From a bacterium UBP1_UBA4783 (GTDB lineage: Bacteria; Krumholzibacteriota; Krumholzibacteriia; Krumholzibacteriales; Krumholzibacteriaceae): DNA of 16,944 nt. Where the stretch lies: the NCBI GenBank assembly GCA_002403075.1, contig DHHB01000102.1, positions 1 through 16,944 on the forward strand. Direction: 5' to 3'. Positions 6,990-12,934 of this stretch are shown here, one piece after another; positions within the stretch are counted from its first letter, which is position 1, and each line of letters opens with the position of its first letter. Under the pieces are notes generated by a model that worked only from the letters and a program-made list of their open reading frames with translations, was not told the DNA's origin and did not search any database. The position numbers and the translations under genes are program-made.

Positions 6990-7289
6990 CTACCGGAAGA
7001 TGACCCTGATGAGGATCGCGACCGGCACGATGACGATCAGGAGCGGCGCGAGCACCGGCAGCACGATCGCGAGCAGCAGGACGCCGACGAGCCCGACGAT
7101 CCCCGCCACGAGAAGGCCGGATCCGGTCAGGGCGAGAACGACGACGAACGCGGCGAGGAGCACCCCGCCGACGATTCCGAGCACCGCGAGGGCGAGGCCG
7201 CCGAGGACGCCGAAGAGACCGTGGATGCCGGGCATGAGGATCGCGGCGAGGATGATGAGCGCGCTGAGAACGAGGATCGTTCGCACCAT
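6990..7289 (-). CDS. Small hydrophobic integral membrane protein
   Basis: 99 residues, almost entirely Leu/Val/Ile/Ala/Gly, with about three or four membrane helices broken by Pro/Gly turns (MPGIHGLFG, ALTGSGLL, VLPVLAP) and a basic end (RVIFR). I recognise no family. The start is well fixed: GGGAGGT at 7296-7302 lies 6 bases before the ATG at 7289. The open frame runs far upstream (to 8840), but that part is the antisense shadow of the phosphorylase gene. The gene ends 68 bases before the barrel-protein start, beyond that operon's promoter, and diverges from glgP. A weak promoter (TTGCGA at 7339-7344, 17 bases, CACAAT at 7316-7321) is possible. No function can be assigned. Confidence 0.7.
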   Translation of the reverse strand: MVRTILVLSALIILAAILMPGIHGLFGVLGGLALAVLGIVGGVLLAAFVVVLALTGSGLLVAGIVGLVGVLLLAIVLPVLAPLLIVIVPVAILIRVIFR

Positions 7290-7357
7290 GGTTCTACCTC
7301 CCGAAGAATGCATCCATTGTGCGCCGAATAGGGTATAATCGCAACCCTGATTCCGGG

Positions 7358-7371
7358 CCGCCGCGCGGCGG
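7358..7371. repeat. GC palindrome in the glgP leader
   Basis: CCGCCGCGCGGCGG is a perfect 14-bp palindrome about 50 bases before the glgP start. As RNA it could form a 5-bp stem with a GCGC loop. A TATAAT on the + strand (7334-7339) lies just before it but has no -35 at normal spacing. With GC-rich background, chance is a real possibility. Confidence 0.25.
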
Positions 7372-7421
7372 TCTCGGGGCATCGGGGTCCGGCACCAAGG
7401 CGACACGGCGGAAGGTGGTCG

Positions 7422-9128
7422 ATGGAGACATATCAAGAGCAGCCGGCCGGCGCGGGCGTTCTCCCCGGCGTCGCCGGGAAACCGCGGATCGCGTACTTCT
7501 CGATGGAGATCGGCATCGACGAGGACATCCCGGCCTACAGCGGCGGCCTCGGGATACTCGCCGGCGATACCCTGAAATCCTGCGCCGATCTCCGCGTTCC
7601 CATCGTCGGCGTGACCCTTCTCTCGGAAAACGGATATTTCTATCAGCGGATAGACCGCGACGGCAATCAGGTGGAGATGCCGATCAACTTCGACGTCGAG
7701 CATCATCTCGCCCTCTCGCCGGCGAAAACGAGCGTGACGGTCGAGGGCCGCGCGGTTCACATCCGTGTCTGGTACTACGCGCTGACAGGGGTCGGCGGGC
7801 ACGTCGTGCCGGTGATATTCCTCGACACGAACCTCGAGGAGAACGGCGAGTGGGATCGCACGCTCACGAAGCATCTCTACGGCGGAGACAGACGGTACCG
7901 CCTCGCGCAGGAGATCGTGCTCGGCGTCGGCGGCGTCCGGGCGCTTCAGGCTCTCGGATACGACACGATCGAAAAGTACCACATGAACGAGGGGCACGCG
8001 GCGACGCTCGTTCTCGAGCTCCTGAGACAGCTCGGCAATATAGACCACGTGCGCCGGCTGTGCGTCTTTACGACGCACACTCCCGTCGCTGCGGGGCACG
8101 ACCAGTTCGATCTCGCCTTTGCCCGGCCGATGCTCGGGGAGCTGCTGCCGGAGGCGCATCTCGGGGACGTCACGTTCGAGGGCAAGCTCAACATGACGCG
8201 GCTCGCCCTGTATTTCAGCCATCACGTGAACGGGGTCGCGAAGAAGCACAGCGAGGTGTCGCGGCACATGTTCCCCGGGTACACGATCGACTCGATCACG
8301 AACGGCGTGCACTCGGCGACGTGGACGTCGGAGCCGTTCAAACGGCTCTTCGACGCGCATATGCCCGGATGGCGCTCCGACCCGTACATCCTCCGCTCCG
8401 CGTTCGGCATCGCGAAACGGGACATATGGGCGGCTCACATGGAGGCGAAGCGGGCCCTCGTCGATTTCGTGAACGGGCGGATGAACGCGGGGATGACGGA
8501 CGACGATTTCACGATCGGGTACGCGAGACGGCAGACCGCCTACAAGCGGCCGGACCTTCTCATCTCCGACATGGCGCTGCTGCGCGCGATCGCCGAGCGC
8601 GCGGGCCCGATTCAGATCATTTACGCGGGAAAGGCCCATCCGAAGGACGAGCCGGGGAAGGACGCGATCCGCAGGATCGTCGAAGCCTCGAAGAAGAGCG
8701 GCGGAAAGCTCAAAATCACGTTCATCAACAACTACGACATGGCCGTCGGCAAGATGATGGTTGCCGGAGTCGATCTCTGGCTCAACACCCCCCGCCGGCC
8801 GCTCGAGGCGTCGGGGACCTCGGGGATGAAGGCCGCCCACAACGGCGTGCCGCAGTTCAGCACGCTCGACGGTTGGTGGCTCGAGGGGTGCATCGAGAAC
8901 ATCACGGGCTGGGCGATCGGCCCGGAAAAGACCGCAACCGACGAATCGGACGACGACACGGACCGGCGCGATCTCTACGTGAAGCTCGAGAGCTGCATCC
9001 TCTGCAAATTCTACAACGATCGAGACAACTGGGTGCGGACGATGAGGAGCTGCATCGCCATCAACGCGTCATTCTTCAACACGCACCGCATGGTGCAGCA
9101 GTACGTCGTGAACTCGTACTTCATCTAG
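7422..9128 (+). CDS. glgP: Alpha-glucan (glycogen) phosphorylase, GT35
   Basis: A 568-residue cytosolic enzyme that releases glucose-1-phosphate from alpha-1,4-glucans. It matches the short bacterial/archaeal alpha-glucan phosphorylase type: IAYFSMEIGI at the N-terminus, YSGGLGILAGD (39-49), YHMNEGHAA (186-194), HTPVAAGHD (219-227), NGVHSATW (294-301), RRQTAYKRP (369-377) and YAGKAHPKD (401-409). The PLP site is EASGTSGMK with Lys470, followed by STLDGWW. It lacks the ~100-residue DUF3417 extension found in longer relatives and is shorter than E. coli/animal enzymes (~800), which is normal for this branch. The ATG at 7422 has AAGG 6 bases upstream. The 3' end overlaps the convergent ABM-like gene by 8 bases. 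No other glycogen gene is in the window. Confidence 0.95.
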   Translation: METYQEQPAGAGVLPGVAGKPRIAYFSMEIGIDEDIPAYSGGLGILAGDTLKSCADLRVPIVGVTLLSENGYFYQRIDRDGNQVEMPINFDVEHHLALSPAKTSVTVEGRAVHIRVWYYALTGVGGHVVPVIFLDTNLEENGEWDRTLTKHLYGGDRRYRLAQEIVLGVGGVRALQALGYDTIEKYHMNEGHAATLVLELLRQLGNIDHVRRLCVFTTHTPVAAGHDQFDLAFARPMLGELLPEAHLGDVTFEGKLNMTRLALYFSHHVNGVAKKHSEVSRHMFPGYTIDSITNGVHSATWTSEPFKRLFDAHMPGWRSDPYILRSAFGIAKRDIWAAHMEAKRALVDFVNGRMNAGMTDDDFTIGYARRQTAYKRPDLLISDMALLRAIAERAGPIQIIYAGKAHPKDEPGKDAIRRIVEASKKSGGKLKITFINNYDMAVGKMMVAGVDLWLNTPRRPLEASGTSGMKAAHNGVPQFSTLDGWWLEGCIENITGWAIGPEKTATDESDDDTDRRDLYVKLESCILCKFYNDRDNWVRTMRSCIAINASFFNTHRMVQQYVVNSYFI

Positions 9129-9459
9129 CGCGCGGCTGCGAGTCGAGGAGGCCGGGCGGATACGCGGAAACCTCGTAATGGAGGACCTCCTCGTCGCTTT
9201 CGACGAGATAATCCTCGTCCTCGGGATGGAGCACCGGCTTCGATTCGTCGGCGCCGGCGAACCGCCGCACCGCGTCGCAAGACTCCCACAGCGAGAAGAA
9301 ACAGAAGCGCGCGAGCGCGCCATCGGTGCGCTTCAGGATGAGCACGCCGAGGTTTCCCGGCGTGTTGCGGCAATCCCTCACGCCCGTCCGGATCATGTAC
9401 TCGTGAAAGGCGCCGCTCCGCGCTTCGGGGGTGGAGCCGCGCCACAGTCTCGCTATCAT
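9121..9459 (-). CDS. Small ABM/dimeric alpha-beta barrel-like protein
   Basis: 112 residues, cytosolic, no signal peptide. It begins MIARLWRGSTP, followed by HEYMIRTGVRD, TPGNLGVLILKR, CFFSLWESCDAVRRFAG and, near the end, PEDEDYLVESDEEVLHYEV. This is the order seen in antibiotic-biosynthesis-monooxygenase (ABM) ferredoxin-fold proteins, which dimerise and act on diverse substrates, and in uncharacterised small relatives. No catalytic residues can be fixed, so enzyme activity is not claimed. GGAGGG lies 9 bases before the ATG at 9459, and the start overlaps the QueG-like stop (ATGA), so it is coupled to that gene and probably controlled by the Lrp-type regulator two genes upstream. Its stop overlaps the end of glgP by 8 bases. 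Confidence 0.7.
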   Translation of the reverse strand: MIARLWRGSTPEARSGAFHEYMIRTGVRDCRNTPGNLGVLILKRTDGALARFCFFSLWESCDAVRRFAGADESKPVLHPEDEDYLVESDEEVLHYEVSAYPPGLLDSQPRAR

Positions 9460-10400
9460 GTTCTCGTTCCCTCCTTCGAATGTGCCCGCGCTTCAAAAAG
9501 CGCGCCGAGGTTCCGGTGCAGGATTCCGTAATCGTCGAAAAGATCGATCGCCTTCAATTTGTCCGCGGTCGCGGCGGCCAGCCGGTCGAGCGGCACGCCG
9601 CTCATGACGGCGTTCGTTTCCTCTTCCGAGAAGCGCGCCGCGTCCTCGGTACGGTCGAGAAAATCGCGATTCTCGGGACAAACCTCCTGACACGCCATGC
9701 ATCCGACGAGGCAGCGATGGCTCGCGGGATCGAGCCACGCGGGAAACGCCGGAGCGCCGCTTTCGTTGAAATACGCGAGACAGCGCTCCGCTCGGATGAG
9801 GAAGCGGTCGCGCAGTATGGATTTCGTCGGGCAGGCCGCGGCGCACGCGGCGCAGCGGATACACCGCTCCATCATCGCCTCGTCGCGCCACGGATCGCGC
9901 TCGCAGGGTATGTCGGTGAAAAAGGCCGCCAATCTGTTGAAGCTGCCCTTTCCGGGCACGTAGCAGACGTTGTTCCTGCCGTACGCGCCGAGGCCGCTCC
10001 GCACGGCGAGCTGCTTGAGTGGAAGATTCGCCTTCACGAAACGATGTCCGCAATCGGCGAGCGACAGGCGCACGAGAGTCTCGATATCCGCGTCGATCCT
10101 CGATCGATACGTGGGAGGGACGATGGCCGCGATCTCGCTTCCCTTCCATTCGAAATAGGCCCGGACCGTGGGCTGGGGCACGGCGACGGCGAGGATCGAT
10201 CGCGCTTCGGGGAAATCGGCGGAGGGGGCGAACTCGAAATGAGCGAGGCGCTCCCGGTAGAAGGCTTCGTCGAGCCCCCCGCTCTCGAGGAGCCGTTCGA
10301 TCGCGTCCCCGAGCTCCCGCAGGCGCCGCAGCGGCGCGAGACTGAAGGACAGACCGCGGTCGCCGAGCGCGGTCGAAAGGAAATCCACCGCCGTTTTCAC
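9456..10400 (-). CDS. QueG-like protein with two [4Fe-4S] clusters
   Basis: 314 residues. It has the two-cluster ferredoxin part of epoxyqueuosine reductase-like proteins: C180-x2-C183-x2-C186-x3-C190-P, then C207, and C234-x2-C237-x3-C241-P (C230 nearby). The N-terminal region has the related DUF1730-like pattern (ILAVAVPQP, SGLGAYGRNN, CYVPGKGSF). True QueG, which reduces epoxyqueuosine in tRNA, usually has a VDxxP motif with an acidic residue before the 'GxGxxGKN' loop. Here that segment reads FVKANLPLK and the loop GAYGRNN, so this is more likely a paralogue with another substrate. The start is the GTG at 10400, with GGGAGG at 10407-10412 six bases away and a GTGA overlap with the regulator's stop. 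The longer frame from 10613 runs through that gene. Confidence 0.8.
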   Translation of the reverse strand: MKTAVDFLSTALGDRGLSFSLAPLRRLRELGDAIERLLESGGLDEAFYRERLAHFEFAPSADFPEARSILAVAVPQPTVRAYFEWKGSEIAAIVPPTYRSRIDADIETLVRLSLADCGHRFVKANLPLKQLAVRSGLGAYGRNNVCYVPGKGSFNRLAAFFTDIPCERDPWRDEAMMERCIRCAACAAACPTKSILRDRFLIRAERCLAYFNESGAPAFPAWLDPASHRCLVGCMACQEVCPENRDFLDRTEDAARFSEEETNAVMSGVPLDRLAAATADKLKAIDLFDDYGILHRNLGALFEARAHSKEGTRT

Positions 10401-10915
10401 CGCGCGCCTCCCGGAGCCGAACCTCGAGCTTCGCGTTTTTTGCGAGGCGCGGGCTTTTCCTCGGCGCGGAGCGGCAGCGCGGATCTTTCCTTTATAGTCT
10501 CGAGAACGATCGTCGTGCGCGTTGACGTGATCGATTCGATCTCGCCGAGCTCCTCGCGCATCACGCGGGAGAGGCGGGCCGTGTCCCTCACGCGGAGCTT
10601 CACGAGATAGCAATCATCGCCGGCGACGTGATGCACCTCGAGCACTTCCGGAATCCGCGCGATGAGCCGCGCGGCTTCGATCGCTCCGACCTTCTCGTTC
10701 GTGCGGACGAAGAGAAAGACGAGAAGCCCGAACCCGGCCTGGACCGGGTCGAGCTTCGCCTCGTATCCGCGGATCGATCCCCGTTGCTCGAGCTTGCGGA
10801 TCCTTTCGTGAATCGCCGAGGGAGCCATTCCGAGCCGGCGGGCTATATCCGCGTTCGCCGTGCGGCCGTCGCTTTGAAGGGTATCCATTATTACGGCATC
10901 GATTTCGTCATACAT
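10397..10915 (-). CDS. Lrp/AsnC-family transcriptional regulator
   Basis: A 172-residue DNA-binding regulator. The N-terminal winged HTH spans ~4-55 (DAVIMDTLQSDGR, NADIARRLGMAPSAIHERIRKLE, GSIRGYEAKLDP). The RAM ligand-binding/oligomerisation domain spans ~62-142 (FLFVRT, IPEVLEVHHVAGDDCYLVKL, ITSTRTTIVLETIK). Family members sense amino acids or related small molecules. The last ~25 residues form a basic Lys/Arg/Pro tail not usual in Lrp. GGAGGT at 10924-10929, 8 bases before the ATG, and a strong promoter with dyads support the start. It leads a coupled three-gene operon with the QueG-like and ABM-like genes, so it probably controls itself and them. Confidence 0.93.
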   Translation of the reverse strand: MYDEIDAVIMDTLQSDGRTANADIARRLGMAPSAIHERIRKLEQRGSIRGYEAKLDPVQAGFGLLVFLFVRTNEKVGAIEAARLIARIPEVLEVHHVAGDDCYLVKLRVRDTARLSRVMREELGEIESITSTRTTIVLETIKERSALPLRAEEKPAPRKKREARGSAPGGAR

Positions 10916-10935
10916 TCTCTCTTACCTCCATAATT

Positions 10936-10999
10936 TCGATGATAAATCGATATTATCTCTATGTCAAGGAATATTATTCTGTGTTATGGAGTGCCATAA
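10936..10999. promoter_or_regulatory. Cluster of dyads over the Lrp-type promoter (candidate operators)
   Basis: Four perfect dyads lie here: TCGAT-5-ATCGA (10936-10950, over the -10), GATATTATC (10949-10957, in the spacer), GAATATTATTC (10969-10979, just upstream of the -35) and TTATGG-4-CCATAA (10984-10999). The second and third share the ATATTAT core. The first three centres (10943, 10953, 10974) are about 10 and 21 bases apart, one and two helical turns. AT-rich dyads in phase are typical of Lrp/AsnC operators, so autoregulation is inferred. Confidence 0.55.
10939..10967 (-). promoter_or_regulatory. Near-consensus sigma70 promoter of the Lrp-type operon
   Basis: On the minus strand, TTGACA (10962-10967) is an exact -35, followed by a 17-base spacer and TATCAT (10939-10944), 5 of 6 for -10. 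Predicted transcription starts near 10932, leaving a short leader with GGAGGT. The spacer and flanks carry the dyads listed separately. Confidence 0.8.
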
Positions 11000-11007
11000 G
11001 ACGAATC

Positions 11008-11023
11008 GACGGCCGCGGCCGTC
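11008..11023. repeat. 16-bp perfect palindrome downstream of the GT-C gene
   Basis: GACGGCCGCGGCCGTC is a perfect palindrome, 33 bases after the stop of the upstream minus-strand gene. It could fold as a 6-bp stem with a CGCG loop, followed on the minus strand by GATTCGTCTTAT. This is at most a weak terminator, because there is no real T-run. Confidence 0.4.
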
Positions 11024-11055
11024 CAAAGAAATCGAATTGCTCGTATCGGTAGGGA

Positions 11056-12768
11056 TTACGGCATGAGCGAAGCGCCGGACTTCGCTCCGGCCGCTCCCGG
11101 CGCGCGCTTCTCCCCGGCGGGGGGTGGCACGCGCAGCGCCAGCCATCCGGTCGGGTGTTTCATCTCTCCCTGCGGAACCGTCGTGCAGCTGTCCCCGAAC
11201 GCCTCTCGCGCGTCCCCGAAAAACAGATTGAGGATCCGCTCGTGATCGAGGACGACGTTGATCCCCTCGGTCCGGCAGTAGTCCTCGAGGCAGCCGTCTT
11301 TCAGCGCCGCGAGCGCGTCGCGGTTCACCTTGCCGTCGAGGTTGATGATCTTGCGCCCCGAGAGGTATCCGATCGTGCCGCACTGGAAGGCGCCGATCGT
11401 ATCGTTCTCCTCCGTGTTTTCGTGCACCCAGTGGGCGATGTCGTAGAAGGGATAGATCGGCCGCGAGCGGAACGCCTGCGAGTAGGAGAAGTAGACGAAG
11501 AGCGCGGCGTACGCCGCGGCGGCCGTCGCGACCAGGCGGCGGGCGCGCGGGCCCCGCCGGCGGTACCAGTCGAAGACGTCCTGCAGGATGAAGGCGAAGT
11601 ACAGACAGCCCGCGATGTAGAGCGGGTAGTAGTAGCGTATGAAGTAGAACGATCCGAAGATATAGAGCGAATACGACGCGACGAGCAGCCCCGAGAACCA
11701 CAGAAGCGGATCGATCTCGCTCCGGCGGGCGCGCCCGCCCCTCCTCCGCCAGCGGGCGACCGTCCAGCTGAAGAGCGCGAGGGCGGCGAGCCCGACGACG
11801 TTCGCCGCGACGCGAAATCCGCCGATGGCGCCCGCGGCCGCTCCGATCCTATCGAGCGAGCGGAAGAACACGTGAACCGGCGGGATGACCTTGAGTATCG
11901 CGAGCGAATGCTGAAGCTGCGTCCAGATGAACGAATATCCCGGCCCGTCCGACGCGAGGTTCTCGGCCGAATAGTGGAAATAGTTGGCGTAGGCGAGCGA
12001 CAGATACCGCGTGGCCGTGCCGCTGTCCTGCAGCGGGCTTCCGCTCCCGATCATGTTGTAGACGAGCCACGGACCGTAGAGCAGCAGCGCGCCGATCGGG
12101 AGAAGACCCACGGGAAGAAGCCGCTTCGACGGGGCGCCGCTTCTCCGCAGCAGCAGGAGATAATCGAGCAGTATCACGAGGGCGAGAAGCAGCGAGTCGA
12201 TGCGGGAGAGCACGGCGAGACCGAGGAGAAGCCCGAGCGCGAGGAATCTCCGCGCCGGCGGCCGCTCGACCGATCGCACGCGGCCGAGATAGTAGTGCAA
12301 CGCGAGAACGATCATGAACGCGGTGACGGCGGTCTCGAGTCCGTTCGCTCCCTGCCTCGTGACGACCGGCGAGAACGCCCAGACGACGGCGGCGGCGAGC
12401 GCGGCGGCCCTTCCCACGTAGCGGCGCGCGACGAGGTATATGAGCCCCGCCGTGAGGCATGTGAAGACGGCGAGCATCGTAAGGGCGATGTGAATCGGTA
12501 GAATCGGATCGCCTCTCGAGACGAGGTACGCGGGCACGAGGAGAAAGACGTAGAGGGGCTGGAATCCGCTCGTCGGGTGCGCGCCGTCGAAGGTGACGCC
12601 CCGGCCGCCGGCGATATTCTGGGCTATCTTGAACGCGTAGAAGCTGTCGTCGTAGAGGAATCCGTTCCGGGCGAGCACGCCGAAATCCTGCCACGCGACG
12701 GCCAGGTGGAAGGCGAGAACAGCAAACAGCATGACGGCGGCGAGAGCCGCATGTTTCGATTTAAGCAT
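11056..12768 (-). CDS. GT-C-type (ArnT/PMT-like) polytopic membrane glycosyltransferase
   Basis: 570 residues with roughly a dozen membrane helices. The first periplasmic loop holds the acidic GT-C motif (FLYDDSFYAFKIAQNIAGG, D40-D41), as in PMT/ArnT-like enzymes that use polyprenyl-phosphate sugars. NGLETAVTAF and LSRIDSLLLALV follow, then a soluble C-terminal domain (DIAHWVHENTEENDTIGAFQCGTIGYLSGRK is split by short strands). The longest frame starts at 12927, but a consensus promoter at 12838-12866 would start transcription near 12831, so the first usable in-frame ATG is 12768 (MLKSKH). Its ribosome site is weak (GAG, 12 bases away), leaving some doubt. It follows another GT-C-like gene on the same strand. 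Sugar and acceptor are unknown; envelope glycan work is inferred. Confidence 0.8.
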   Translation of the reverse strand: MLKSKHAALAAVMLFAVLAFHLAVAWQDFGVLARNGFLYDDSFYAFKIAQNIAGGRGVTFDGAHPTSGFQPLYVFLLVPAYLVSRGDPILPIHIALTMLAVFTCLTAGLIYLVARRYVGRAAALAAAVVWAFSPVVTRQGANGLETAVTAFMIVLALHYYLGRVRSVERPPARRFLALGLLLGLAVLSRIDSLLLALVILLDYLLLLRRSGAPSKRLLPVGLLPIGALLLYGPWLVYNMIGSGSPLQDSGTATRYLSLAYANYFHYSAENLASDGPGYSFIWTQLQHSLAILKVIPPVHVFFRSLDRIGAAAGAIGGFRVAANVVGLAALALFSWTVARWRRRGGRARRSEIDPLLWFSGLLVASYSLYIFGSFYFIRYYYPLYIAGCLYFAFILQDVFDWYRRRGPRARRLVATAAAAYAALFVYFSYSQAFRSRPIYPFYDIAHWVHENTEENDTIGAFQCGTIGYLSGRKIINLDGKVNRDALAALKDGCLEDYCRTEGINVVLDHERILNLFFGDAREAFGDSCTTVPQGEMKHPTGWLALRVPPPAGEKRAPGAAGAKSGASLMP

Positions 12769-12816
12769 GAGATACGCCGTCTCGTTAGCAGAAGCCTCTG
12801 ATGCGACATCCTTTCG

Positions 12817-12831
12817 CTCTATTGTATAGAG
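12817..12831 (-). promoter_or_regulatory. Hairpin at the predicted 5' end of the GT-C mRNA
   Basis: CTCTAT-ACA-ATAGAG on the minus strand is a perfect 6-bp stem with a 3-base loop. It begins at the predicted transcript start (~12831). It could shield the 5' end of the mRNA or serve as an operator dyad in DNA. Confidence 0.45.
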
Positions 12832-12837
12832 AGCTTC

Positions 12838-12866
12838 ATTATAGCCGATATCGGTCCCGGTGTCAA
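12838..12866 (-). promoter_or_regulatory. Exact-consensus sigma70 promoter of the GT-C gene
   Basis: TTGACA (12861-12866), 17 bases, TATAAT (12838-12843) on the minus strand match the sigma70 consensus at all 12 positions with ideal spacing. It sits between the two GT-C-like genes, about 70 bases before the preferred start codon. Such strength in a GC-rich genome usually needs a repressor. Confidence 0.88.
12845..12854. promoter_or_regulatory. Palindrome inside the promoter spacer (candidate operator)
   Basis: CCGATATCGG is a perfect 10-bp palindrome between the -35 and -10 of the consensus promoter. A protein bound here would block RNA polymerase. No regulator gene sits next to it. Confidence 0.4.
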
Positions 12867-12934
12867 CGTCCGCGACTCGAGGGCGTTCACGCCCGGCTTT
12901 TCGAGCGTCGCTCGGAGCGATTCTCATGCCGCCG

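Noticed and set aside
7317..7339. TTGTGC and TATAAT as a + strand promoter for glgP
   Set aside because: The spacing is only 11 bases. The TATAAT may still be part of a promoter, but no -35 fits.
10401..10613. Extended N-terminus of the QueG-like gene
   Set aside because: It overlaps the Lrp-type gene in another frame, has basic low-complexity sequence, and a GGGAGG-GTG start at 10400 explains the real N-terminus.
11008..11023. GC palindrome as an intrinsic terminator
   Set aside because: It has no loop of its own and no T-run follows, so it is listed only as a palindrome.
12769..12927. 53-residue N-terminal extension of the GT-C gene
   Set aside because: It would start upstream of the consensus promoter, and its residues are polar and unlike a membrane-protein start.
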